A stretch of 64,000 nucleotides of DNA from Cryptomeria japonica (GCF_030272615.1 NC_081406.1:263838624-263902623), one strand, 5' to 3'; shown: positions 47,652-60,010, numbered from the stretch's first letter. The notes: generated by a model from the sequence alone, not told the origin. A program made the numbers and translations.

Positions 47652-47814
47652 ATCAATATACAAAGGTAGGTCACTACACATCCAAAATGTGACCTACCCT
47701 ACATCATAAAGATCACCTCCTATCCCTAGGGCTAGTGGCTGGAGAGTGACGACTAGAAGCTCCCTCCTGATCCGGCCGTGCAGGTGGACCCATAGGGGTA
47801 TACCGTGATATAGA
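47087..47814 (+). other. Non-coding between pol and antisense gene, with TA/TG microsatellite
   Basis: AT-rich, no gene. A (TA)n(TG)n run lies at 47607-47650. For the antisense gene this is the 3' flank; no clear poly(A) signal was chosen. Confidence 0.6.
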
Positions 47815-50078
47815 TCATGAATGGCTCCGAGAGGAACTCCTACGATCCCTATCCATAAGGATCGCGCGATACGAGGTAGCCTCGGCCTGAGCTGTTGCTA
47901 GATCACGCTGTGCCTGCTGAAGGTCCTCTGATAGAGCTCGCTCTCTCTCCCTCCATATCTCTACCTGTACTTGGAATGGAGAAAATAAATCATCATGCCG
48001 ACCCGCGTTCCCTTGAGGTCTATAAGCAACTTGTGAGGAACTAGGGATCTGCGCCGTCGTGGAGATATCTGTCACTGCTTGCTGGATCAGAGAACGCCAC
48101 TCCTGCACATTAGCTGTAGCAGTAGAACAGATCATGTATTAGTACCATTTTATATCATCAAAACATCAATCAATCAATTTAAACCTACTATACCTGGATC
48201 TCCCTCACGCCAGTAGGGATCGTGATATGGTAGCATCTGTGACTGGGAACTACTAGGCTCCCCACGCTCAAATAATCTATGCACGATGGGTGTAGGCTGG
48301 CCCGTACTAGAAATAGGTCTCCGTATCGCCTCATGTTCCCCCTTTTGGGGAATAAGAGGAGGATCCAGGGCTATAGTATCATCTCCTGAATGGTGGGGAG
48401 CGGCATCTGATCCCTCCTCATCATCTCTATCCTCATCCTCATCCTCGTCCGCATCCTCACCTGCATCCTCGTTCTCCTCATCTATATCTGTGTCATCATC
48501 CTCCTCTTCCTCGGCACTAGGCTGATCCCCTGTGGGTGGATCAGGATCTCCTGCCTCCTCATGACCCTCTCCCACCTCCGACCTGGATCCCTGATCCTCA
48601 TCTCGATCTCCATGTCTCCATGGGCCTGGATGGCCTGTCGGATGATCTGGTGGAAAGATAGGCCCTGGGTATGATCTCATAAACCATGAGAGATACCTGC
48701 GCTGTGCCCTGGGATCTGCAGCATAATTAGTGACCACATCCTGGTCGGACCCCTCTATATCTGTGATCTCGATATAATCTATCATAGGTCTCGCTACTGC
48801 TCTGGGTCTGGGAAGGACTCGTGAGTGTCGAGTGTAGATGGGCACATCGGCTGGAACACACTGCTCTAGTCCAAACTGCCTCCGTACTCAGTCAAAGTAG
48901 AATGGGACTATGATGTGTGGATATCGCCCTCTCAGTAGGCGGTTCCTCTGTAAGCATGTTAACTGTCTCTCCATCCCATCCCATCTGTGCATCCATAGAT
49001 ATGGTCTCCACACAGTCACCTCAGCTGTCAATCTGTCAAATGTCACTCTCCAATACAATAGATCTCCAAATCTCCACTCGCTGGTAAGTGGATAAGCAAA
49101 TACCCTAGGTCGCTCGCTAGCCACACTCATCGGATAACCGACAGGCCTGGTGCATGTAAAGTGCTCAAATATCCACACCTGCAGAAGTGTGCATGTCATC
49201 AAACTGCAACCCTGTCCGAAAACATACTCCTCGAGGTCGTGATAGAGATGTGCAAGCATACTCCGACCCCGGGCATATACTCTCCTGTGTCTCTCCATAG
49301 CCTTGATGCACCATGTGAGACCCCCATGCATGTGCGTACCTCACCCATTAGGGCAGACAGCTAGTGCAATGATGGCTATCATAAGACGTCTCATGAGGGG
49401 CACCTCTCCTGTAGGATGTAAGAGCTAGCTGACCATGATACGACCTCTCGTCTCACTCGGCATGACTCTCCCTATGCAATATACTTGCTCCCTTTGATAA
49501 TCCTCTACTGACCGATCGGTCGCATATGTCACGGTAGCTCCTCTAATCGGTAGGCGAAGAATGCGGTACACATCCTCAAGTGTCACCGTCATCTCCCCTA
49601 CAGGAAGCTGGAACGTGCATGTGTCAGGATCCCATCACTCCATGAGTGCCATCAGCATCGCGGGATGAAATCGAATGGCCGGCATAAGAATCATAGACCA
49701 TAAACCCACAATCATGTATGGGAGACCCTGCAACACAAAAACATAACTGTAATCAGTACTCAATCATCAAAATCATTCATGCAAACTGTCGAACATCGTA
49801 TGCTAACCCTGGTATCTCTCGCCAAGTCCTGATTGGGACCATGGCGCCCTGAGGGGACCATGGCGCCCCACAGGGACCATGGCGCCCTGAAGGGACCATT
49901 GCGCCCTGTGTGGGACCCACGGTCAGATTCCAGGGCCCGCAAACGATCACAGAAAGTCAAATGCAGAAAATCAAAAGTCAACATTCAGTCAACTCACCTC
50001 GTCCAGTGGCTCGTCGTCGATCACGGCCTGTCGCAGGATCTCAATCCTCGTGGGACGCTCTGGTCGTTGTGAAGGCAT
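47815..50078 (-). pseudogene. Antisense plant-mobile-domain gene with two introns
   Basis: Three exons are inferred: 50078-49998, 49727-48194 and 48113-47815. Both introns are GT-AG (49997-49728, ending TTGTGTTGCAG; 48193-48114, ending TGCTACAG), and the exons join in frame to 638 codons including the stop. Start is ATG 50078 (MPSQRPERPTRIEILRQ). Exon 2 carries a plant mobile domain (FQLPVGEMTVTLEDVYRILR; SMLAHLYHDLEEYVFGQGCS; LLQVWIFEHFTCTRP), then an acidic D/E run. Exon 3 is a Gln/Arg-rich helix ending SRSHS. Stops at 49635, 49425, 49341 and 48888 all fit C-to-T change. Plant mobile domains occur in MAIN-like proteins and transposon ORFs; the role here is unknown. Confidence 0.8.
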
Positions 50079-50644
50079 GATGATGGCTATGTGGGCTCTG
50101 CTGCAATAGACAATATTCAGAAATCAACAAAGTGACAAATGCAAATGTCACTTTCAAGGTATATACTTTCATTCCTTTACATTTACTTTCAAAACCCTAA
50201 TTTTCCTCTATCACTCATTTCATCATAACTTGAGTTTGGGAGATGCGATTTTCGAACCGTTTGTTGCGTAGGAATCCTATTTTCATTCCCCTACTCTCGG
50301 GATGTTCCAAAAAGTGCTCTAATGAAGCCTTTTTAGTGAACACCCCTCATCAATACTCTCTTACACAATTTGTCGTAAGTAAACATGCTACCCTGTTTCA
50401 CCTCCCTAATAAGAAAGTCAAAACAGGGGGGGGCATATAGCTACTCACAAGTTTCATCACTTTCCTTAGTAAGCATTAGGTGATTTTGTGATCTAACGTG
50501 TGTTTTGTAGGGTGCGGTTCCTAACTGTGTACTGCAGATACCGCTGGGGGCTTCGTCCGACAACTTATGGATATATCCTTTTTCAAATGATGTTTACTTT
50601 CTGTACTTTAGCTTGCATATGCACGTAGTACTCATATGACCACT
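50079..50644 (-). other. Region upstream of antisense gene, before polypurine tract
   Basis: No coding frame. It should contain the antisense gene's promoter if it has one; no TATA box was identified with confidence. Confidence 0.4.
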
Positions 50645-50659
50645 AAAGTGGGGGCTAAA
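50645..50659 (+). promoter_or_regulatory. Polypurine tract of Tat element
   Basis: AAAGTGGGGGCTAAA directly precedes the 3' LTR start TGTAGC. Confidence 0.85.
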
Positions 50660-52318
50660 TGTAGCGTCGTAAATTGTACGCACTTGCTAAGGCAATACAA
50701 TTTCACACCCAGTTTAGCACCCGCCTTGGCGCGGTTTGCATTTTGCATTGCATTTCCCCTTTAGCACTTAATTAATCAAATTAATTAGGTCTAAGGTCCT
50801 ATTTCATCATCCTTCACATCATAAAGTCGGGCCCTTTCATTAAAGTGTGCCCCTTTTCATGTTATTCCTCCAATACATCATCTAATCAAAAACCCTAATT
50901 AAGTCCTATTTTGAACTTGGGGGCTTGATTTCGAGGGTCAAAACATCTCGAAATCACCTGTAACTTCGAGATTCTCTCTAAAATCATCATATCTGACGGC
51001 CCTTAAAATTTGGTGAAAAGTTGTCGGGACCATGGCGCCCGGAGTGCACACGGTCCCGGACATTTTTCCCAAAATTTTAGGAGCACGATCCAATCATAAA
51101 ATAAAGCTTAACCCCAAGAAACTGGCGGGAGATTCAATCTCTAGGTCGGCCAAAAGACGAAATTGCGACCTAGGGTTTCATACATAAGAGCTCTCTTTCT
51201 TCATTTGAGGGGATGGGAATTTTGTTTTCAGGAACCTCATATGCAGCGAAAGAGCAGATCTTTGAAGACTTCAACAACTTTCAACATCCCTCTATCAAGA
51301 ATTTATCAAATCCATTCATCCATTTAGGGCTTGGAAGACATTGAAGAACAATAGGAGATTACCGACTGAAGATTGGCTTGTACCTCTCCCTTGGGGGTTG
51401 GGTATGATTTCATGTTGTTTTCATGTCTTTGCATAAGCTTCAATATATCATTTATCCATGCTTTAGATCACTTTGCATCTTGATTTAGAGCATTTACATT
51501 ATCATTGACAAGCAATTAGGGTTTACTTTCTAGGTTGCTCTAGTTTGCTTACTTGCATTTTAGATCTTGCACACACACAAGGTCTGCACACACATTACTT
51601 TTACAATACAACTTGGCTATTCGTGGAGGTGGAAATCACCGAAGCGGGGGTTTGACTAAGGCAAAACCCTATATAGCCGCCCAAACACCTTTTTCAGATA
51701 CAAGTGCAGGTTTCGAGACTCGGACGATGCCGTAGGTTGCAGATCCGGGAAAAGTAGGTCGAGACAGCACCCCACACCAAATTGCAGAGCAAAATACTAG
51801 GACAGGGGCATGGGGCGCCCTGGTCCTGCCAGGACAGGGGCGCTGGGCACCCTGTTCCCTGGGACAGAGGCGCTGGGCGCCTTGGTCCTCCTGACAGACA
51901 GCATTTTAGACAGTTTTCCAGAGTGCAAAACAAAAGTTTCAGGTGCGGTTCCGGGACAGAATTAGGACAGTGGCGCCCGCGCCCCCGTCCCGAACATTTT
52001 CAGTCAAATTTTGACTCTGGGTACGCATCTGCATTCTTGTTTTATCCTTGTGTTTACAGCTTTTTGTTGTTTAAGTTCAATTCTGCAATCTTGTTGTTAG
52101 CTCATACTTGCATTTTAGGGTTAGGAATTGAACTTGCATAATCTTACCTTTCAATTACAACGAAGGAATAGAAATCCTAATAGGTAGCCCGTGGCTCTCT
52201 CTTTCACAAAAAGAAGTAGCCAATTGTGTGATACCTCTAGGCTCTTTCATATTCTGTAATGTGTGTCAAAAGGTAGGATTAGGGCATGATAACCTAGTCT
52301 CGCTTTTTATCCCACACA
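50660..52318 (+). repeat. 3' LTR of Tat element
   Basis: 1,659 bp, collinear with the 5' LTR without indels visible by eye; differences are mostly A/G and C/T changes. Confidence 0.95.
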
Positions 52319-54856
52319 GTTCCATAGAAAATCTCTAACGAGTTTATGTAGTTGTTGGATGACGAATGAGCGCACCTTGAGGACAAACATGTAATAGTTC
52401 GGTATTGTTGTTAGCACTAACTTGATAAGAAGGATTCTACCTGATAGTGAAAGCCACCTTACTTTCCAAGCTGAGATTTGTGCCTGAATTATACTAATGA
52501 CAATAGACCAATAGGACAGTTTGTTTGATCCCATAAAAAAGGGGATGCCAAGGTAGGAGGATGGCAATTGGTCCATTGAGAAGCCCAAAGTCTTGCATAT
52601 TCTTAGTGATAAGATTGAAGGTGTGTTAAAAATGAAAATCTTAGACTTGGCAGCATTAATTTTCTGACCCAAAGCAGAAAAATAGATATCCAGTGTTTGC
52701 TTGATGAGCTTGGCTTCTTTTAGAGAAGACTTACCAAATAACAATGTGTCATCAACGAAGAGAGAATGAGTTACTGTTATTGAAGTATCTGGAAGGTTGA
52801 CCCTAAGACAAATCCCATTTGAGGATTGAAAATTGATGTATCTGCTCAAAGCATTTGTCATGAGAATGAAGAGAAAGGGTTACAGAGGGTCGCCTTGTCT
52901 TATCCCCTGTGTACCCTGAAAAAACCCTGAAGGATGACCATTTATTAGAATAAAGAAATGTGCGCTTGAGATACAATTTTTGATTCATTTGCACCATTTG
53001 TCTGAGAAACCAAATTTTGATAATACTTTGAAGAGGAACTCCCACTTGACCCGGTCATATGCTTTCATCATATCAAGTTTGATAACAAAATTTTCTTGTT
53101 GGCTCTCATGGACATAGTGTAAAACCTCATGCGCGACTAGGGCTCCTTCCATAGTTTCCCTACCCGGGACAAAACCCCCTTGTTCTTGTGAGATGATCCC
53201 TGGTATGAGGAAGTGCATTCTAAGGTAAATGGCCTTAGTTACAATCTTATATATTGTGTTACAAAGTGAAATGGGTCTGAACTCTGCGAATGAAGAAGGG
53301 GAAGGGGTTTTTGGGATAAGAATAATATTTGATGCATTAAAACCTTTCAGCATAGCTCCCCTTTTCCTGGATTCTTCCATTACCTCTAAGAGGTCAAAAC
53401 CAATCACATCCTAGCACTTTTAAAAGAAGAGGGTGGTGAACCAATCTGGACCTGGGGCTTTATCTGGGGAAAGGGAAAATACCACTTTGTGGACTTCCTC
53501 CAAAGTGAAGGGGGCCATAAGGGTTCTGTTATCCTGGTCGAAAATTAGAGGTGGAATAGATTGTAGTAGAAGCTCAACATTGTCCTTCCAAGAAGCATCT
53601 AAATTAGAATATGGTGGGGCTAGGAGATTCTTAAAGAACTTTACACCTTGATCTTGGATATCTGCTAAATTTTTAATCAGTTCCCTTGAGTTTTCATGCT
53701 TGATTGAGAACATAAAGTTAGATGCTTTCCTTTATTTTGTGGAGGCATGAAAGAATTTTGTGTTCTTATCTCCTTGTTCCAGCTAGAGCTCTCTTGATTT
53801 CTGTCTCTAGTACTCTTCTTCTCTCTTATAGACCTCTTCCCATTCACTTTGAAGGCCCTTTTGTGTAGAGTGCAAGAGTTGATCCAAACCATTGGAAATT
53901 ATGTTTTGGTTAACTTCTTCCAGTTGTTGAGCAATGATTTTTTTTTGGGCAAAAACATTCTTAAAAATCTTTTTGTTCCATTCCTTAGCCCGGATCTTAA
54001 TAAACTGAAGTTTCTTAAAAAATTGGAACATCTTCGTTCCTGTACATGTAGGGGCAAATACCCACCATTGTCTTAATAAAGCCTGAAAATGTGGGTGTCT
54101 AAATCACATGCGCTCAAACTTGAAGGAGGAGCCATAAACCGACATGGGGTTTTGTTTTTTCCATTCCAGGGTAATTTGGATTGGGAAGTGATCTGATTCA
54201 GAAATGGGGAGAATGTCTGAATGATAACTGACCTGATTGAGGCACCATTCCAAAGGAATAAAAAACCTGTCGAGTCTCTCTGCAATCTGAAGGAAGCCTA
54301 ATCTCCTGTTAGTCCAAGTAAAGAGACCATTATTGGGGATCACATCCAATAAGTTGTTTTTAATGGTGAAGCTAAGAAAATCCTGCATAGATCATGGGGG
54401 TGGGCAAATTCCTCCTTGCTTTTCCTTATGAGAAAAGATTGCATTAAAGTCTCCTCCAATGATGAAGTTCTGTGCTTCCTCTTGTTGGAGTAGAAGAGTC
54501 AACTTGTCCCATAGGCCTTTCTTTTCCAGAGTGGGGATGGGGCCATAAATATTAAATACTGCGAAGGTCATGTCATAGGATACTGGTTTCAACATTTGCC
54601 AATTAAGATCTTGATCTAATAAGTGAACTTGGACTTTTTTAGGATTCCATAATGTAAGCAATCCACCCGAGGCCCCAACACCTTGCATGTGGGCTGATCC
54701 AGATTATGTCCATTTAGCCACTGTTTTGTGATACATTTCCTGTGATAGCTTCGTTTCTTGGACTAAAAAAATGTCTGCCTTTGAAGAATCAAGGTGAGAT
54801 TTTATTCTCCCTCTTTTGTCAGGGGCATTAATGCCCCTGACGTTCCAGGAAATCAT
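52319..54856 (-). pseudogene. LINE-2 ORF2, N-terminal part (endonuclease and reverse transcriptase)
   Basis: It starts at ATG 54856 (MISWNVRGINAPDKRGRI), the endonuclease N-terminus, and continues IIGGDFNAIF and ESDHFPI (about 54460-54190). RT follows: [67 protein letters not shown], and catalytic SLFVDDTLLFG (FVDD rather than FADD), then YLGIPFFMGSNK. One frame holds over all 2.5 kb with several stops (near 54690, 54389, 54032, 53717, 53410, 52982 and 52900). It continues in frame at 39703 once the Tat element and one GTTCC are removed. Confidence 0.92.
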
Positions 54857-55181
54857 TTTTATTGTGAAGAGGGAGTGCCTTTTGCACTCCTTGTAATTCT
54901 TTTTGATAATTCAAATTTCCTGTCTAAGGTGCTCTGTACACCCGCCTCTATTTCTTCTTGAATTTTCACAGAGTTTGGTTTTCTACCTCTCTTTTTTGGG
55001 GTGGTGAAGCCATCAGATTTCAAATCGGGTCTCTGTTCAATCGATAAGGATTGTGCATAGTCAAAAGTAATTTTTTTTTTCCCTCACCATCTTGTGAAGG
55101 GATTTCCACTCCTTCCTGCCTAATTTTTGAGGGGAGTTCCCCTTTATCTGAGATGTCAAGAGATGAAGCACCGCACCTTGT

Positions 55182-57178
55182 TTCTCATAAGGGACACATT
55201 ACATTTGTCATACTAACACCTTCCTCTTCTGCAATTTCCTCAATCATAGTGGCAACTAGAGTGGACATGATATCGTCTGCTATTTCCTGGATATGACCCT
55301 CCTTACTTGAGATAGCTATCCCTAAAACTGATAAGCTCTGCATTAAATTCTGGATATCAATCGGGGATTCGTTGAACATTAGGTCCCGAACTATATCTTC
55401 TTTGTCATTAGATGTTTTGTCACATAATTGGAGAACTAGTGTACGCATGGAGGTAGATTTATAGCTAGAAAGGATCCAATTATACGTGATAAAAAAAAGG
55501 GCCAGCTAATTAATCCATTGAACATAGGATGGTTCAAAGGCATTCTGAGGTTCAGGGGGATCATTACGAGGTTGTACATGATGAGAAACTAGAACTACCT
55601 CATGCTGGCGGGGAGGACATAGAGGAGGATCTGAGCAATGATTTTTACAGATTGAAAGCTTTGGGCTCTCATGACCACTATAGGAATTCATGAAGTGGCC
55701 TAATTGCTGCTGATATTTACAGATGACCTCAACATTATCCAATGCGATGTCTTGATGCCACAAACCCCATTTTGATGAAATGGTTAAATGCTTTGGTAGG
55801 GTCTTTTTTGAGGTAAGGAGAAGACAAACCCTAACATCTCTCTGGATTATTTCAAAGGGTATAAGATCGTGAGCGACAAAGATGCCTAGCTGATTAGCCA
55901 TGGTCTCCACAATATCTGGGTCTCTGTATTCCAAAGGCAAACCTGGAAGGGAGATCTAGTGGGGATAAAATCTGCAAAGATTAGCGTCTTGTTTAAAGTT
56001 TGGAATCTGGATAAGGTAAAAAGACCGACCCCTTAACAAAACCAACCTTTGTTTTTGTGTACTGCATCTCTATCTTCTGCTGAAGAGAATAGGGCTATAA
56101 AAAAATTTGAGTGACTGTCGATGAAGAAAATATCACGAAGACCCGACCAATGACTATTTGCCCATGAAAGCAGAGATTAAAGCGGGATTGAAGAATTAAA
56201 CTTACCAATGAGAGTCGATTTTCAGAGAAGAGAGACTGACTGGGAGAGAACATGGTCCGGAAAGGATATCTTGATAGCGGAGGTGTCCTCAACCAGAGCC
56301 CGAGCGGGAGAGGAGTCCGTCTCTTTAATCTTTGCCAGTTTTCTTTTCCACACAGAGTGCATTGGTATCGACTTTCCATGATCTCCTTGTTGATTTGCTC
56401 CAGTTTTCCCGTCAACAAAGCCAGCTTTGAGAGGGGGCTGGTGAGGGATGGAAGGGGATGTTTCACAGATGTCAAAAATCGGTTGTTTCTTTTGGAGTTT
56501 TGTTCAAAATGGATTCGGAAGTGGAGGCTTTTTGACAGGATTTTGAAATTTTTTTTCCCGCCCAAATGAATTTTGAATTTTTTTCCCTCCCGAAAGAATT
56601 TTGAATTTTTTTTGCTTCCGCCCAAATGAAGGTGGATGGTGGCCTGGGTATCCCTTGAGGATCGTACGTGCCCCATGGTTGAGAGAAGCTCCTTGGATGC
56701 AGGTGTTGGAGTTCAAATGATTCTGAAGATTACCAACTGCTTTATGGGGATGGGAGTGAGAAGAGTGCGCCGGATGAGCAAGAGGATTATTGAAAAAAGT
56801 GTCAGGGCTATCTGGCTGATCTTGAAGACATGCGAAATGATTTAACCATCGATTTCCTGAGGGTAAATCTAAAACCGGTTTGATGTAAGGTTTGTCCCTG
56901 AAGATTTAGACAAAAGGGTTAATGTCAAATTTTGAATATTGGCCAGAACGAGGGACATCCTTTGATTGTCCTTGGCGAGGCTGATGGGGGACACTAAAAC
57001 CTTGCCACCATCTACTGTTCTCTGCAGCCCTGCTTTGAGGCCTTGCCCCACCCTGCCATGGGACACTGTCATCTTGTTGCCATCTTTCATTCCTTGGGAC
57101 CTTGTTCTGAGCCCTAAGAAAAATTGGGCCTCCTCCCACCTTGTTCTGAAAACCCAAAAAATTCGAACCTCCGCCCAT
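55182..57178 (-). pseudogene. LINE-2 ORF1 (RNA-binding protein) pseudogene
   Basis: ATG at 57178 (MGGGSNFLGFQNKVGGGPIF). The Gly/Gln-rich N-terminus is followed by 33-bp-type repeats encoding FGR-KKF units (about 56630-56540). A DUF4283-like domain lies at about 56180-55840 (LLSWANSHWSG; FFIALFSSAEDRDAV; then VRVCLLLTSKKTLPKH). A degraded zinc knuckle (VICKYQQQLGHFMNSY) is near 55700, and an acidic helical tail at 55448-55185. At least one frameshift (near 55950) and several stops are present. It would package the LINE RNA. Confidence 0.75.
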
Positions 57179-57190
57179 TGCTCGTTGTGC

Positions 57191-57203
57191 ATCATTGAGA
57201 TAA
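57191..57203. repeat. Target-site duplication of LINE-2, right copy
   Basis: ATCATTGAGATAA is identical to 36175-36187 and abuts the LINE 5' end. Confidence 0.9.
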
Positions 57204-58302
57204 ATTATATTTTTGTTGAATCGTAATTAAATAATGAACATATTTTACTCTTTCAATAATGTAAATAAAGTAGATAAATAATAAATATTTTGATTGGTTG
57301 GAAGGTACAATTAAGTAACAATTAAACAGACATGATTGTTATAGTTCCTTTTGCCTATGACATGAACTCCAACGAAAATGATTGTAAAGAATGTTAAACT
57401 TCATGAATATCAAGGTAGAAAAATTTATAGTGCTTAATTATATTCGTCATAGTTGTAGACATTTGATTTATTACCTAACATAATGTTATTAGAAGTTGTA
57501 GCCATATTGATATTTAAAACAAATTACCTCTCTTTTATATGATAATTGACATATTATTATTATAAGAATTTATAGATTGTTATAAAAATCATATTTCAAT
57601 ATGAAGATATATTTGTAGCTTGTAGACAAATGCCATTATTATAAAATCTTTTTAAATGAAACTAATACATTCTCTCTAATTTCAAGAAAGTATATTCTAT
57701 TTATTAAACATTGATTGGTTTCATTATGAAAAAATCGATACCTTGTATTTAAGTTATATAAAATTTAATTATATTTTAGATAAATTTTGTTTGAAGTTAT
57801 TTTAAGTGGTAAGAATAATCAATTATATAATAATTACAATACTTGAGGGTTAATATATTGTCAATATTAAAGTTTTTCAAAGTAGTGGGGTCCACATTGT
57901 TAATTTCTATAATAATTATAGGACCACAAGATCTAATACATTGTCATAAATAAAATTTTCAAGTACTGAGGACGACATAGTCAATCTCTATAATAACTAC
58001 AAGGCTTAAATATCTAACACACCACCAATAACAAAATTAAAATAGAATACATTTTTTAACGTCTACAATACCTAAGATAAACTATAAAATAACGTACCCT
58101 ACTATTTCTCCATTGCTAAAAAAACACATTATATTTTACTTCAACCTCTATGCTTTTTTGTTTTTAAATTCAAAATATTCAATATGACTTAAATATAGCA
58201 CTTTAAATATCCCAACTAAAATAAAATAGAATTTTTTTAATTTCCACATACCTACTATTTTTCCAATGTTTAAAAATGAAAAAAATAATTCAAAATATTA
58301 AA
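57204..58302. other. AT-rich non-coding with diverged repeat units
   Basis: No gene. Diverged copies of the unit found in the 58.3-kb repeat (ACTTCTACAA..CCAAAGATAA..CTATTTCTCCA) occur near 58036-58110 and 58200-58270. Confidence 0.55.
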
Positions 58303-58394
58303 TTTGACTGAAATACAATATCTTAAATATCTCAACTAAAATAAAATAATTTTTTTTAACTTCTACAAGACCAAAGATAACCTATAAGACAACA

Positions 58395-58660
58395 TACCTA
58401 CTATTTCTCCACTCCTTAAAAATGAAAAACATTATATCTTACTCCACTCTATTTCTCAAAAATATTTTACTATTTCTCCACTGCTTAAAAATGAAAAACA
58501 TTATATCTTACTCCAAACTCTATTTCTCAAAAATATTTACTATTTATCCACTCCTTAAAGATGAAAAACATTATATCTTACTCCACTCTATTTCTCAAAA
58601 ATATTTTACTATTTCTACACTGCTTAAAAATGATTATATCTTACTCCACTCTATATCTTA
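58395..58660. repeat. Tandem repeat, period about 70 bp
   Basis: ATGAAAAACATTATATCTTA recurs at 58422, 58491 and 58561, with a truncated unit at 58630. Copy B of the duplication has only two units (60129, 60201). Confidence 0.85.
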
Positions 58661-59346
58661 CTGCATTCAATCTTGATACAATATATTAGTTTCTCTTCAA
58701 TATTTTCAAGAAAGTTCATCAAAATTTACTATAGCAAATGAATGAACAAATGTAGGAATTTTAATTATCTATGAGAGTGAACATTCTAAAGGATCAAAGA
58801 ATATAACAATTAACATATTATCAAGTTTCTTTCAATATTATGAATCTTTGCTACAAGATTACCATATTGATAAGTACGAGATATTTTCCATATTAAGTCA
58901 AATTATGATATTGCTATTATGGTTCAATTGTGTAATTTTCGAGTGGAACTCATTGACCCATATTTCATGAGTAGTGGTCCACAAGAATCCATTTCTAATG
59001 ATAATTAATGATGCACTTAGCACTCATTGCATATAAGTGATGCTCAAGAGGTGAAGCAAATCTTCATTACAAAATTACCATATTGATTATAAGTTAGATA
59101 TATTTTCCATATCAAGTCAAATTATGATATTTGAAGCAAATCTTCATTAAAAAATTACCATATTGATAAGTTAGAGATATTTTCCATATCAAGTCAAATT
59201 ATGATATTGCTATCATATTCACTTGTGCAGTTTTCAAGTCAAATTCATTGATCCATATTTCATGATTAGTGGTTCACAAAAATCCATCTCTCATGACAAT
59301 GAACGATACACTTAACACTCATTGTATCTAAGTGATGCTCACAAAG

Positions 59347-59420
59347 GTGAAACATTGGGCTTTCCCACAAGGTCACCCATACTATTCCAACTGAAGTGCG
59401 CTTAACCATAGAATTCCCAG
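59347..59420 (-). repeat. 5S rRNA-derived fragment (3' half), copy A
   Basis: On the minus strand it reads GAATTC..GGTTAAGCGCACTT..., then ATGGGTGACCTTGTGGGAAA, ending ATGTTTCACC. This follows the 3' half of plant 5S rRNA (GTTAAGCGTGCTT; GGATGGGTGACCTCCTGGGA; GTGTTGCACC), with a short gap before the GGGTGACC block. Too diverged and too short for a functional gene. It may derive from a Cassandra-type TRIM or a 5S-derived SINE. Confidence 0.7.
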
Positions 59421-59502
59421 ATTAAGCCCACTTAACTTGCTACCCCATTTATTTTTCTATCTCCTTATATAACTCATTCAAATGAACTAAGAATATTTCT
59501 AG

Positions 59503-59620
<118 letters not shown>

Positions 59621-59813
59621 CTTAAACATCTTAAAGTACAATGCCATGAATTATCATAGGTTCTCTTCAATTTCATTCCAAGCGTCCAATGATGCCTTAC
59701 CCATAATATGCCCCTTGCACATATGTTAAGTCACCTAGACAATAATATTTTTGTTTATAAAATCTCTTAACCTCATGTGAATATCCAAGTTAGCCCTCTA
59801 CATACATACATGA

Positions 59814-59965
59814 CGTGTGTGTGTGTGTGTGCGCGCGCGCGTGCGCGTGTGCATGTGTATGTATACATACATACATACATACATACATATATGTGTGTGT
59901 GTACATACATACATACATTTGTGTGTATGTGTGCGTGCGCACGCACACTCACGTGACACACACAA

Positions 59966-60008
<43 letters not shown>
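59814..60008. repeat. Compound microsatellite (GT)(GC)(CATA)(GTGC)(TA)
   Basis: Alternating purine-pyrimidine sequence: GT/GC runs, CATA repeats, a near-palindromic GTGCGTGCGCACGCAC core, then (TA)n at 59969-60008. Prone to Z-DNA or cruciform formation. Confidence 0.95.

Positions 60009-60009
<1 letters not shown>

Positions 60010-60010
<1 letters not shown>

Larger units (their letters stand above)
39709..52318 (+). mobile_element. Ty3 Tat/Ogre-lineage LTR retrotransposon with antisense gene
   Basis: 12.6 kb with two 1,659-bp LTRs and a GTTCC duplication. The plus strand encodes a protease, reverse transcriptase, RNase H, a second archaeal-type RNase H and integrase; the second RNase H is the hallmark of the Tat lineage. 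Between pol and the polypurine tract lies an antisense gene with a plant mobile domain. By eye the LTRs differ at roughly 35 sites, mostly transitions (about 2%), so this is the youngest large insertion whose age can be judged here. No gag core was recognised. Confidence 0.93.
36188..57190 (-). mobile_element. Full-length L1-type plant LINE (LINE-2), split by a Tat element
   Basis: A perfect 13-bp duplication, ATCATTGAGATAA, flanks it. On the minus strand it runs from the ORF1 start near 57178 to an A-rich tail at 36188-36205. Without the Tat insert it is about 8.4 kb. It encodes ORF1, an endonuclease-RT-RNase H ORF2 and an additional downstream ORF. ORF2 resumes in frame across the Tat insertion. 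Confidence 0.93.
58303..59485. repeat. Direct duplication, copy A
   Basis: About 1.2 kb, matched by copy B at 60010-61171. Both contain the same order: a CTATTTCTCC tandem array, a CAATATTTTCAAGAAAG block, a 78-bp internal duplication (near 59053 and 59131) and the 5S-derived fragment. Ends are not clean LTR termini. Confidence 0.8.

Noticed and set aside
48286..48525. Ser-rich open frame on the plus strand
   Set aside because: It is the complement of the acidic Asp/Glu run of the antisense plant-mobile-domain gene.
59347..59420. Functional 5S rRNA gene
   Set aside because: Only the 3' half is recognisable, it is diverged with a gap, and the A-box half is missing.
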